A program made the position numbers and the translations under genes. A stretch of DNA of 64,000 nucleotides, taken from Arthrobacter sp. SLBN-83. Its GTDB lineage: Bacteria > Actinomycetota > Actinomycetes > Actinomycetales > Micrococcaceae. Positions within the stretch are counted from its first letter, which is position 1; each line of letters starts with the position of its first letter. The stretch lies in contig NZ_VFMX01000001.1 of the NCBI RefSeq assembly GCF_006715285.1, positions 1,364,001-1,428,000 of the forward strand. Direction: 5' to 3'. Below, piece after piece: positions 7,191 to 14,848 of this stretch. Under the pieces are notes generated by a model. The model was not told the DNA's origin, did not search any database, and saw only the letters and a list, made by a program, of their open reading frames with translations.

Positions 7191-8873
7191 GTGGCCCATA
7201 TTGACGTTTCCGGCATCGACTACTTCCTCTCCGACGGCACCCAGCTCCTGAACGGGGTCACCTTCAAGGTCCCAGACGGCACCAAAACTGCCCTGATTGG
7301 CCCCAACGGCACCGGCAAGACCACGTTGTTCCGGATCATTGCCGGGGACCTGGTTCCGGACGAGGGCGTGGTGGGACGCTCCGGGACCATGGGCATCATG
7401 CGCCAGTTCGTGGGCCAGGTGCGGGACGGCTCCACAGTCCGGGACCTCCTGGTGTCTGCCGCTCCCCCGGCGCTGGCGGCCGCTGCCCGCGAGGTTGACG
7501 AGGCCGAGCTGGCCATGATGGAGCACGACGACGAACCCACCCAGATGCGGTACGCCCAGGCCATCGTGGACTGGGGGGACGCCGGCGGCTATGACGTCGA
7601 AACCGTCTGGGACGAGGTCTGCATGGCCGCGCTGGGACTGCCCTTTGACCGGGCGCAGCACCGCCCGGCGTCGACCCTTTCCGGCGGCGAGCAAAAGCGG
7701 CTGGTACTGGAGGCACTGTTCGCCGGCCCGGACGACCTCCTGCTCCTGGACGAGCCGGACAACTACCTGGACGTCCCGGGCAAGCGCTGGCTCGAGGAAA
7801 AGCTGAATGAGTCGAAGAAAACCGTCTTCTTCATCAGCCACGACCGCGAGCTGCTCAACAACGCCGCCGGCCGCATCGTCACCCTGGAACCGGGAATCAA
7901 CGGGGCCGCGGCATGGATCCACGGCGGCGGCTTCGGCTCCTACGTTGAGGCCCGGGCAGACCGGAACACCCGCTTCGAGGAATTGCGCAAACGCTGGGAC
8001 GAGGAGCACATCAAGCTCAAGGAACTCGTCAACATGTACAAGAACAAGGCCGCCTTCCGTTCCGACATGGCCAACCGCTACCACGCCGCCCAGACCCGGC
8101 TGGCGAAGTTCCTCGAAGTTGGACCGCCGGAGGCCCTGCCCATCGAGCAGAACGTCCAGATGCGGCTCAAGGGCGGGCGGACCGCCAAGCGCGCCATCGT
8201 GGCGGAGCGGCTGGAACTGACCGGCCTGATGAAGCCGTTCTCCACGGAGGTGTGGTTCGGCGACCGCGTGGGCGTCCTGGGTTCCAACGGTTCCGGCAAG
8301 TCCCACTTCCTGCGGCTGCTGGCAACCGGCGGCACGGATCCCGAACGCGAGCACCTCCCCGTCTCGGATGTGCAGATCGCGGAGGTGCCGCATGAAGGGA
8401 CCGTCAAGCTCGGTGCCCGGATCCGGCCCGGCTTCTTCGCACAGACCCATGTCCGGCCCGACCTCCTGGGCAAGACCTTGCTGGAGATCCTGCACCGCGG
8501 CGACGAGCACCGGTCCGGGCTGGGTCGCGAGGCCGCCGCCGGAGCCCTGGACGGCTACGGCCTGGCCGGGCAGTCGGAGCAGAAGTACGAGTCCCTCTCC
8601 GGCGGCCAGCAGGCACGGTTCCAGATCCTGCTCCTCCAGCTCAGCGGCGCCACCCTGCTCCTGCTGGACGAGCCCACGGACAACCTGGACCTGCATTCTG
8701 CCGAGGCCCTGGAGCGCGCCATCGACCACTTCGAGGGCACCGTCCTGGCGGTTACCCACGACCGCTGGTTCGCACGGACTTTCGACCGGTTCCTGGTATT
8801 CGGCTCGGACGGAAAAGTGTACGAGTCCGCGGAGCCGGTGTGGGATGAGCAAAGGGTTGACCGCGTCCGCTGA
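7191..8873 (+). CDS. ABC-F family ATP-binding protein
   Basis: A 560-residue soluble protein with two ABC ATPase domains and no membrane segments, typical of ABC-F translation factors and ribosome-protection proteins. Domain 1 has Walker A GPNGTGKTT from residue 37, signature LSGGEQKRL and Walker B LLLDEPDNYLDV. Domain 2 has Walker A GSNGSGKSH from residue 364, signature LSGGQQARF and Walker B LLLDEPTDNLDL. The linker between them is charged and helical (TRFEELRKRWDEEHIKLKEL), as expected for the P-site-reaching linker. The GTG start is supported by GGGAGGA at 7177-7183. A long inverted repeat follows the stop. Whether it is a housekeeping EttA/Uup-like factor or a resistance protein cannot be decided by eye. 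Confidence 0.9.
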   Translation: MAHIDVSGIDYFLSDGTQLLNGVTFKVPDGTKTALIGPNGTGKTTLFRIIAGDLVPDEGVVGRSGTMGIMRQFVGQVRDGSTVRDLLVSAAPPALAAAAREVDEAELAMMEHDDEPTQMRYAQAIVDWGDAGGYDVETVWDEVCMAALGLPFDRAQHRPASTLSGGEQKRLVLEALFAGPDDLLLLDEPDNYLDVPGKRWLEEKLNESKKTVFFISHDRELLNNAAGRIVTLEPGINGAAAWIHGGGFGSYVEARADRNTRFEELRKRWDEEHIKLKELVNMYKNKAAFRSDMANRYHAAQTRLAKFLEVGPPEALPIEQNVQMRLKGGRTAKRAIVAERLELTGLMKPFSTEVWFGDRVGVLGSNGSGKSHFLRLLATGGTDPEREHLPVSDVQIAEVPHEGTVKLGARIRPGFFAQTHVRPDLLGKTLLEILHRGDEHRSGLGREAAAGALDGYGLAGQSEQKYESLSGGQQARFQILLLQLSGATLLLLDEPTDNLDLHSAEALERAIDHFEGTVLAVTHDRWFARTFDRFLVFGSDGKVYESAEPVWDEQRVDRVR

Positions 8874-8876
8874 GCG

Positions 8877-8937
8877 GTTGCCCTATCAGATATGGCTGCT
8901 ATTCAGGGGCTTTAGCCGCCATATCTGATAGAGCAAC
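8877..8937. terminator. Long near-perfect inverted repeat between the ABC-F and deoR-type genes
   Basis: The arms are 8877-8896 and 8918-8937. They pair over 20 positions with one mismatch (8882/8932), including a perfect 14-bp core CTATCAGATATGGC, around a 21-base loop. The position three bases after the ABC-F stop fits a terminator without a U-tract. Its symmetry and AT content would also allow protein binding. Confidence 0.6.
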
Positions 8938-8966
8938 GGGCGTGCAGTTCCAACTCGGTGAGCAAG

Positions 8967-8993
8967 TGATCAAAAGTTGATAGCATTTGATCA
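8967..8993 (+). promoter_or_regulatory. Candidate DeoR-type operator overlapping -10 box and start codon
   Basis: The 8-bp inverted repeat TGATCAAA (8967-8974) and TTTGATCA (8986-8993) is separated by 11 bases that include the -10-like TAGCAT (8981-8986). The right arm ends on the A of the start codon. TGATCAAA-type half sites are usual for DeoR-family repressors, so autoregulation is the natural reading. Confidence 0.6.
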
Positions 8994-9766
8994 TGAAGAC
9001 GGATGAGCGGCATCGGACTATTGCCGAAATCCTCCGGCAGCAGTCGGAAGCGAGCGTTGAACAGCTGATGCTGGCTTGCGGTGCGTCAGGCGCCACCATC
9101 CGCCGGGACCTGGAGGTTTTGGCCGGCCACGGGGTCCTCCGCAGGGTCCACGGCGGTGCCAGGAGCCTGATTGGACAGGGGCAGAACCCCGGCTATGGGC
9201 AGCGCGAGCTGGAGGACCGGGACGCCAAGACCCGCATAGCGGCTGCCGTTGCGGGCCTGCTGGCCGAACGGGAACACGTGTGGCTGGACAGCGGAAGCAC
9301 GGCAACTGAGGTGGCGCGGGCCGTGGCAGGGCGGGAGCTGACCCTGATGCCCATGTCCCTGCAGGCCCTCAATGCGGCATCCGCAGGTGAGGGAGGTGCC
9401 GGCACCCGGCCTGGGCTGTTGCTGCCGGGCGGGAGCGTAGTGCCCGGCGAACTTTGTTTCCGCGGGCCCCTTGCCGAATCCAATATCCGGTCCCTGCGGT
9501 TTGATACCGCCGTGATTACGCCCTGCGCAGTGGACTTCAAGGATGGCCTGCTGGCCCACGACCTGGATGATGCAGCAGTCAAGAAAGCAGGGCTGGAATC
9601 GGCAGCGCGGGTGGTGGTAGCGGCCTCGGCGGCAAAGTGGCAGGCCAGCGCGCGGGTGCTCGTGGCCAGCCTGGACCGCGTGGACACCATCGTCACGGAC
9701 CGGCAATTCGGTGCACAGGACAAGGCAGAACTCGAAAAATACTCAGTGGAAGTAGTGAGCGTATGA
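8993..9766 (+). CDS. DeoR/GlpR-family transcriptional regulator
   Basis: A 257-residue repressor of the DeoR family. The N-terminal winged helix-turn-helix (residues 3-57) shows the family pattern: RHRTIAEILRQQSEASVEQL, then ATIRRDLEVLAGHGVLRRVHGG. The C-terminal part is the phosphosugar-sensing DeoRC domain (AERE HVWLDSGSTATEVAR; TAVITPCAVDFKDGL). The ATG at 8993 has no ribosome binding site and follows a -10 box by six bases, so the message is probably leaderless. Its stop overlaps the MFS transporter start (ATGA), which makes the pair an operon. The likely effector is a phosphorylated sugar or metabolite connected with the transporter. Confidence 0.9.
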   Translation: MKTDERHRTIAEILRQQSEASVEQLMLACGASGATIRRDLEVLAGHGVLRRVHGGARSLIGQGQNPGYGQRELEDRDAKTRIAAAVAGLLAEREHVWLDSGSTATEVARAVAGRELTLMPMSLQALNAASAGEGGAGTRPGLLLPGGSVVPGELCFRGPLAESNIRSLRFDTAVITPCAVDFKDGLLAHDLDDAAVKKAGLESAARVVVAASAAKWQASARVLVASLDRVDTIVTDRQFGAQDKAELEKYSVEVVSV

Positions 9767-11064
9767 GCACCAACACCGGGATGGAACAGCAGGCAGGACT
9801 GAAGGCTGCCGCGGCGGCCACGTTCGTGGTCTTCGGCATCAACGGGCTTGTCTTTGCCAGCTGGGCGGCCAGGATTCCCGCCGTGACCCAGACGCTGCAG
9901 ATCACGTCCGGGCAAATGGGCACCCTGCTGCTGTGCACGGCCATCGGCTCCCTGCTCGCGCTGCCCACCGCCGGACTGGTGGTGGGCCGGATCGGTACCG
10001 CCAACACCGTGCGCTTTGCGGGCCTGCTGGCGGCGGCGGCAGGCGTGGGCATCGCGATGTCCCTTTCGGCCACTTCCATTCCCGGAACGGCGGTATCGCT
10101 GTTCTTCTTCGGCATCGGCATCGGCCTGTGGGACGTGGCGCAGAACATTGAAGGGGCCGACGTGGAGCACAAGCTGCGGCGGACCATCATGCCGCAGTTC
10201 CACGCGGCCTTCAGCGGCGGCGCGTTCGTGGGTGCCCTCGTGGGCGCCGGGCTGTCCACCCTGGGCGTGGACCTTCCGCTGCATCTCCTGGTGATCGCCG
10301 CCGTAGTGGTCGTGGTGGCCCTGGCGGTGCCACGCTATTTCCTCCCCCACCTGGCAACAGCCACCGTGGAGGGGGCACCGAAGCCTGCCAAGGGGCCGTC
10401 CGCCTGGCGTGACAGCAGGACACTGTTGATCGGTGTTGTGGTCCTGGGCGCCACGCTGACGGAGGGGGCCGGAAACGACTGGATTGCCAAGGCATCAGTG
10501 GACGGCCTTGCCACCTCCGAATCCACCGGCGCCCTCATGTTCGCCCTGTTCGTCCTGGCGATGACGGCCATGCGTTTCCTGGGCGGCCGCGTCATCGACA
10601 AATACGGACGGGTTGCCGTGCTGCGGGCCAGCATGGCGGCAGCCGCTGCGGGCCTGGGACTCTTTGTGCTGGCATCCAACATCTGGCTCGCAGGAATTGG
10701 TGCAGCCCTCTGGGGTGTGGGCGCCGCCCTCGCCTTCCCCATGGGGATGTCCGCCGCGTCCGACGACCCGCAACACTCAGCGGCGCGCGTTTCCGTTGTA
10801 TCCACTTTGGGGTATATATCATTCCTGGCGGGACCGCCGCTGCTCGGCTACCTCGGAGACCTGACCGGGATCCACACCGCACTGCTGGCAATCATGGTGC
10901 CCATCCTGGTGGCGCTCCTGCTCGCCGGAGCCGCCAGGCCATTGCCGGTGGGCAACCTGAACGCGGGAGAGGAGACGCATCTGCAGGACCGTGCGGAGGA
11001 TCCAACGAGCCAGCACTCCACAACCACGAATTCGATTGCGCGGGAGTCCACCAAGCAGGAGTGA
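9763..11064 (+). CDS. MFS transporter
   Basis: A 433-residue major facilitator superfamily protein with about twelve hydrophobic segments. The N-terminal region FVVFGINGLVFASWAARIPAV and the central GGRVIDKYGRVAVLRA, the MFS loop motif repeated before TM9, are typical of YbjJ/fucose-permease-like members. A polar tail of about 30 residues closes the protein. The start overlaps the DeoR regulator stop by four bases, implying co-transcription and a shared substrate or signal. The substrate is unknown; DeoR linkage favours a sugar or sugar-related metabolite. Confidence 0.85.
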   Translation: MSTNTGMEQQAGLKAAAAATFVVFGINGLVFASWAARIPAVTQTLQITSGQMGTLLLCTAIGSLLALPTAGLVVGRIGTANTVRFAGLLAAAAGVGIAMSLSATSIPGTAVSLFFFGIGIGLWDVAQNIEGADVEHKLRRTIMPQFHAAFSGGAFVGALVGAGLSTLGVDLPLHLLVIAAVVVVVALAVPRYFLPHLATATVEGAPKPAKGPSAWRDSRTLLIGVVVLGATLTEGAGNDWIAKASVDGLATSESTGALMFALFVLAMTAMRFLGGRVIDKYGRVAVLRASMAAAAAGLGLFVLASNIWLAGIGAALWGVGAALAFPMGMSAASDDPQHSAARVSVVSTLGYISFLAGPPLLGYLGDLTGIHTALLAIMVPILVALLLAGAARPLPVGNLNAGEETHLQDRAEDPTSQHSTTTNSIARESTKQE

Positions 11065-11074
11065 CCCTTCGGGT

Positions 11075-11080
11075 TAGGGT
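11075..11080 (+). promoter_or_regulatory. -10 box TAGGGT for a probable leaderless start at 11087
   Basis: TAGGGT ends six bases before ATG 11087, and no Shine-Dalgarno sequence is present. Confidence 0.35.
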
Positions 11081-11086
11081 GATGAC

Positions 11087-12583
11087 ATGCAAAGCAGCAG
11101 GCCAAGGGGCCGGACCTGGATCAGCCGCCTGGACAGATACCTCTTGAGGCATGTATCCGACCTACCGGGCGGCAACCACGACGTCTTCTTCCGGCGGCTT
11201 TCCGCTTCCGCCAACCAGGGCAAGCTCTGGATAGGGGCGGCTGCGGTGATGGCGCTCTTCCCGGGCAAGACGAGGAGGGCCGCGCTGCACGGCCTGATTG
11301 CCCAGGGCGCAGCTTCGGCCGTGACCAACATGGTGTTCAAGACGCTGCTCCCCCGGACCCGTCCGCTTCCTGAACATTTGCCGGTCTTCCGCTTCGTACA
11401 TCCGCAGCCCACCAGTTCCTCGATGCCGTCCGGGCATTCAGCATCTGCCGTAGCGTTCGCCGTGGGCGTGGGTTTGGTCCGCCCCGCGCTTGGCGCCGCA
11501 CTGGCCCCGGCTGCCCTGGGTGTGGCCTACTCGAGGGTGCACACTGGCGCGCACTGGCCCTCCGACGTTCTGTTCGGCTCAGCCCTCGGGGCAGGTGCTG
11601 CCTTGGTAACGCGCCGCTGGTGGCCTGTCCGGCCACCCATTCCGCAGACCACCCGGGCATGGACCGAGGCGCCTGAGCTGCCTGACGGTGAAGGCCTCAG
11701 CATCGTGGTCAACACCCTGGGTGGCTCCTTCAAGGAGGAGACAGCAGGTGCCTTGCAGGAAGTATTTCCCAAAGCGCATATAACTACCGTGCAGCCTGAC
11801 GAGGACCTGGTACGGCGAATCGCCGCCACCGCCGACTTGCCGGGTACGCGCGCCCTGGGTGTGTGGGGCGGGGACGGAACCGTGGGCGCAGCGGCCGCTG
11901 CCGCCGTCGAACGCTCTTTGCCCTTGCTGGTCCTCCCCGGCGGCACCCTGAACCACTTTGCCCGGGACGCCGGGACGGGGAGCCTGAAGGACGCGGTACG
12001 GGCGGCGAGCAATGGTGAAGCCGCGCTGGCAGACATCGGACTGGTCACCGCCGAGCGGGGCCTGGCCGGGAACCCGGAGGTATCCGAGGTGGCCATGCTG
12101 AACACGTCCAGCATCGGCCTCTACCCGAACTTTGTCCGGCGGCGGGAGCACCTGCAGCCTGCGCTGGGAAAACCGCTGGCGGGCGTCGCTGCCATGTTCC
12201 GGACCTTTGCGGCGGGTACGCCCACCACGATCACGGTGGACGGGAAGCGGCACAAGGTGTGGATCGCCTACCTGGGCCGGGGCCGCTACTATCCTCGCGA
12301 CCATGCGCCCCTGATCCGGCCCGTCATGGACGACGGCGTGCTGGATGTCCGGCTGATCACCGCCGATGAGTCCTTTGCAAGGCTGCGCTTGCTCTGGTCC
12401 GTGCTTACGGGCACTGTGGCAAGCTCCCGGATCACCCATCTGCGGGAGGCCACGCAGGTCAGGATCGACGCCGACGGCACCCCCATGGCTCTGGCAGTGG
12501 ACGGAGAGGCCCTGGCCGGAGTACGAAGCGTGGCCTACAAGGTCCGGCCCAGAGCCCTGACGTACTACTCACCGCGGCCCTGA
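11087..12583 (+). CDS. Bifunctional PAP2 phosphatase / diacylglycerol-kinase-family protein
   Basis: A 498-residue fusion. The N-terminal half is a PAP2-type lipid phosphatase with all three signature motifs: KTLLPRTRP from Lys85, SSSMPSGHSAS near residue 114, and SRVHTGAHWPSDVLFG near residue 148. The C-terminal half (from about residue 200) is a diacylglycerol/sphingosine-kinase-like domain with the nucleotide-binding GGDGT (261-265) and LPGGTLNHFARD. This domain pair is recurrent in actinobacteria and probably acts on membrane lipids or isoprenoid phosphates, but the substrate is not established. It stands alone, behind a leaderless-type promoter. Confidence 0.9.
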   Translation: MQSSRPRGRTWISRLDRYLLRHVSDLPGGNHDVFFRRLSASANQGKLWIGAAAVMALFPGKTRRAALHGLIAQGAASAVTNMVFKTLLPRTRPLPEHLPVFRFVHPQPTSSSMPSGHSASAVAFAVGVGLVRPALGAALAPAALGVAYSRVHTGAHWPSDVLFGSALGAGAALVTRRWWPVRPPIPQTTRAWTEAPELPDGEGLSIVVNTLGGSFKEETAGALQEVFPKAHITTVQPDEDLVRRIAATADLPGTRALGVWGGDGTVGAAAAAAVERSLPLLVLPGGTLNHFARDAGTGSLKDAVRAASNGEAALADIGLVTAERGLAGNPEVSEVAMLNTSSIGLYPNFVRRREHLQPALGKPLAGVAAMFRTFAAGTPTTITVDGKRHKVWIAYLGRGRYYPRDHAPLIRPVMDDGVLDVRLITADESFARLRLLWSVLTGTVASSRITHLREATQVRIDADGTPMALAVDGEALAGVRSVAYKVRPRALTYYSPRP

Positions 12584-12638
12584 ACGGGCGGAAGTCCCGG
12601 CCAGGCGAACCCCTCAGGACAGGGAGGGCGCGGGAGGA

Positions 12639-12671
12639 CCCTGATTCTCCCCTGAATCATCCCTGATTCGG
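12639..12671 (+). repeat. Three tandem 11-bp repeats adjoining a -35 position
   Basis: CCCTGATTCTC, CCCTGAATCAT and CCCTGATTCGG follow one another without a gap at 12639, 12650 and 12661. The conserved core is CCCTGAWTC. One helical turn per repeat is the arrangement bound by OmpR/PhoB-type response regulators. The array ends exactly where the -35 of the downstream -10 box (12695-12700) would lie. Confidence 0.6.
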
Positions 12672-12694
12672 GCGATAAGCTGCCCGCACCTCGG

Positions 12695-12700
12695 TAGCGT
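12695..12700 (+). promoter_or_regulatory. -10 box TAGCGT before the leaderless upstream ORF
   Basis: TAGCGT ends five bases before ATG 12706. The spacer-predicted -35 position (12672-12677, GCGATA) is poor, which fits an activator-dependent promoter next to the 11-bp repeats. Confidence 0.45.
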
Positions 12701-12705
12701 GGGGC

Positions 12706-12765
12706 ATGAACACCCACCGAAGACCGTCCGCAGCCGTGCGCTGCCGTCCAAAGGATGATTCATGA
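12706..12765 (+). CDS. 19-aa upstream ORF translationally coupled to the ABC ATPase gene
   Basis: A 19-codon ORF (MNTHRRPSAAVRCRPKDDS) starts right behind a -10 box. Its TGA overlaps the ATG of the ABC transporter ATPase (ATGA, 12762-12765). The downstream ATG has only a weak AAAGGA at 12751-12756. Initiation at this leaderless ORF followed by reinitiation is therefore a plausible route of translation. The peptide itself is arginine-rich and unrecognised. Confidence 0.45.
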   Translation: MNTHRRPSAAVRCRPKDDS

Positions 12766-13685
12766 TCGAGGCAAACGGGCTGACCAAGGTCTATGGCGCC
12801 AAAACCGCCGTGGCCGGCGTCAGTTTCACCGTTAAAGCAGGGCAAGTCACCGGCTTTTTGGGACCCAACGGGGCAGGAAAGTCCACCACCATGCGCATGA
12901 TCATGGGACTGGACCGGCCCACGTCCGGATCTGTCACGGTGAACGGCCTGCCCTACGTCCGGCACCAGGCGCCACTACGGCAGGTGGGTGCCCTGCTTGA
13001 CGCCAAAGCGGTCCACACCAGCCGCAGCGCCTACAACCACCTGCTGGCCATGGCGGCCACGCACGGCATCCCCAAAGCCCGGGTACACGAGGTGATCGAG
13101 ATGACCGGGCTGGAGGCCGTGGCCCGCAAGAAGGCCGGCGGTTTCTCACTGGGCATGGGTCAGCGGCTGGGTATCGCAGCCGCCCTGCTGGGGGACCCGC
13201 AGACCCTCATCCTGGACGAACCGGTCAACGGCCTGGACCCTGAGGGCGTGGTGTGGGTGCGGAACCTGGTGCGGTACCTCGCCGGGCAGGGGCGCACGGT
13301 GTTCCTTTCCAGCCACCTGATGAGCGAGATGGCCCAGACTGCCGACCACCTGATCGTCATTGGCCGCGGCCGGGTGATTGCCGACGCACCCATCAAGGAC
13401 ATCATCACCGGCAAGGGGCAGTCACGGGTCCGCGTCCGCACCGACCAGCCTGACCGGCTTCATCAACTGCTCACCCAACGGGGCGCCTCAATTGACGAGC
13501 CGGAACGTGAGCTGCTCGAAGTAACGGGCCTGGAGCCCAAAACAATCGCCGCGGCCGCCCTGGAAAACCAGGTCATGGTCTATGAACTCACACCCCTCGT
13601 TGCCAGCCTCGAGGAGGCATACATGGAACTGACCAAGGACGACGTCGAATACCACTCCCTGCCCGCCGCGGAGGTCAGCAAGTAA
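12762..13685 (+). CDS. ABC transporter ATP-binding protein (exporter type)
   Basis: A 307-residue ATPase subunit of a two-gene ABC exporter. Walker A is GPNGAGKST from residue 34, the signature is FSLGMGQRLG, Walker B is TLILDEPVNGLDPEG, and the switch histidine is in FLSSHLMSEM. The C-terminal 80 residues form the extension typical of drug- or lantibiotic-type ATPases (DrrA/BcrA-like). Its TAATG stop/start overlap with the permease gene shows an operon. Expression is probably controlled by the 11-bp repeat array and the short upstream ORF. The transported substrate is unknown. Confidence 0.9.
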   Translation: MIEANGLTKVYGAKTAVAGVSFTVKAGQVTGFLGPNGAGKSTTMRMIMGLDRPTSGSVTVNGLPYVRHQAPLRQVGALLDAKAVHTSRSAYNHLLAMAATHGIPKARVHEVIEMTGLEAVARKKAGGFSLGMGQRLGIAAALLGDPQTLILDEPVNGLDPEGVVWVRNLVRYLAGQGRTVFLSSHLMSEMAQTADHLIVIGRGRVIADAPIKDIITGKGQSRVRVRTDQPDRLHQLLTQRGASIDEPERELLEVTGLEPKTIAAAALENQVMVYELTPLVASLEEAYMELTKDDVEYHSLPAAEVSK

Positions 13686-14578
13686 TGAGTTCCACAACCA
13701 CCGAATCCCTGTCCTCCCGCGAACCCGCGCCGTCCCCCGCCGGACCAGCCTCCCGCAACGCCAAACGGCCCCATCCCGGCCCCACCTTTTTCCGGGTCCT
13801 CCACTCGGAGATCATCAAATTCCGCAGCCTCCTCTCCACCTTGATCCTGCTCGCCTCCACGGCAGTGGTCATGGTGGGATTCGGCGCGCTGTCCGCGTGG
13901 GGAACGGGCCAGTTCACGAACGCCGCCACCCGGGATCCGCAGGCGGCCGCGCGGATGGCATCCCAGGGCGGAGACCTTGCCATCAGCGCCCCCACGTCCG
14001 GCATCGCCTTCGCGCAACTGATCCTGGGGTCGCTGGGTGTGCTCCTGATGAGTTCGGAATTCACCACGGGCATGGCCCGGTCCACCTTCGCAGCCGTACC
14101 CAAGCGGATCCCCGCATTCGCCGCCAAGCTGGTGGTGGTAATGGTGACGTCCTTCGTGGTCACCGCCGTGTCCACATGGTTGGCCGGGCTGGTGGCCGTG
14201 CCCATCCTGGACAACTACGGCCTGAAACTGGACATGGGCAGTTCCCAGTCGGTGAAGCTCCTCCTGGTCAACAGCATCTACGTGGCAGCGGTGGCCGCCA
14301 TCGGCATGGCCCTGGGCACACTGCTTCGGAATTCCGCCGGTGGCATCATGAGCCTGGTGGGCATCTTCTTTGTGGCGCCTCTTGCCTTCCAGCTCATCCC
14401 TGGGGACTTCTTCAAGGAAGCCCGAAAGTACCTGCCTGGCAACACGGTCGAGCCGCTGACGGCTGTCCAGCACGTTCCGGACACCCTTGAGGCCTGGCAG
14501 GCAGGGATGGTCCTCGGCGCCTGGGTGGTGGTTCCCGTCCTGCTGGCTGCCGTCCTGCTGAAACGCCGGGACGTCTAA
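13685..14578 (+). CDS. ABC transporter permease subunit
   Basis: A 297-residue membrane protein with six hydrophobic segments, the partner of the ATPase immediately upstream (its ATG shares one base with that stop). The N-terminal 40 residues are polar and Pro/Ser-rich. FFRVLHSEIIKFRSLLSTLI then leads into the first membrane span, as in ABC-2 type permeases. LMSSEFTTGMARSTFAAVPKR is the conserved coupling-loop motif of the BcrB/NatB group. Together the two genes form a minimal exporter for an unknown substrate. Confidence 0.85.
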   Translation: MSSTTTESLSSREPAPSPAGPASRNAKRPHPGPTFFRVLHSEIIKFRSLLSTLILLASTAVVMVGFGALSAWGTGQFTNAATRDPQAAARMASQGGDLAISAPTSGIAFAQLILGSLGVLLMSSEFTTGMARSTFAAVPKRIPAFAAKLVVVMVTSFVVTAVSTWLAGLVAVPILDNYGLKLDMGSSQSVKLLLVNSIYVAAVAAIGMALGTLLRNSAGGIMSLVGIFFVAPLAFQLIPGDFFKEARKYLPGNTVEPLTAVQHVPDTLEAWQAGMVLGAWVVVPVLLAAVLLKRRDV

Positions 14579-14715
14579 GCCGCGGCTCCTGTTTGGCCAC
14601 ACGGTCATACGGACACGTGGTTTCCGGCACATGACAAATATGCCTGTCAGGAAACTTTTCTTGCTTCTGATGGTTTCTGCTTGGAGGGCCGTCCTGTTCC
14701 TTGGAGCCAGATCTG

Positions 14716-14743
14716 TTGGACTGCACAAAGCAGGGCGGATAAT
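14716..14743 (+). promoter_or_regulatory. Sigma-70-type promoter for the amino acid permease
   Basis: TTGGAC (14716-14721) and GATAAT (14738-14743) are spaced by 16 bases, the best housekeeping promoter match in this part of the window. Predicted transcription starts near 14750, leaving a leader of about 100 bases before ATG 14849. Confidence 0.6.
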
Positions 14744-14848
14744 GGCGGACCTAGGGTGAAACGACGATGTGGTGCATCACACGGTCCGCCGGTGTCCACC
14801 ACGGCACGTCGCTCAACCCATGCTATTTCCCAACAGGACGGCGCTTCC

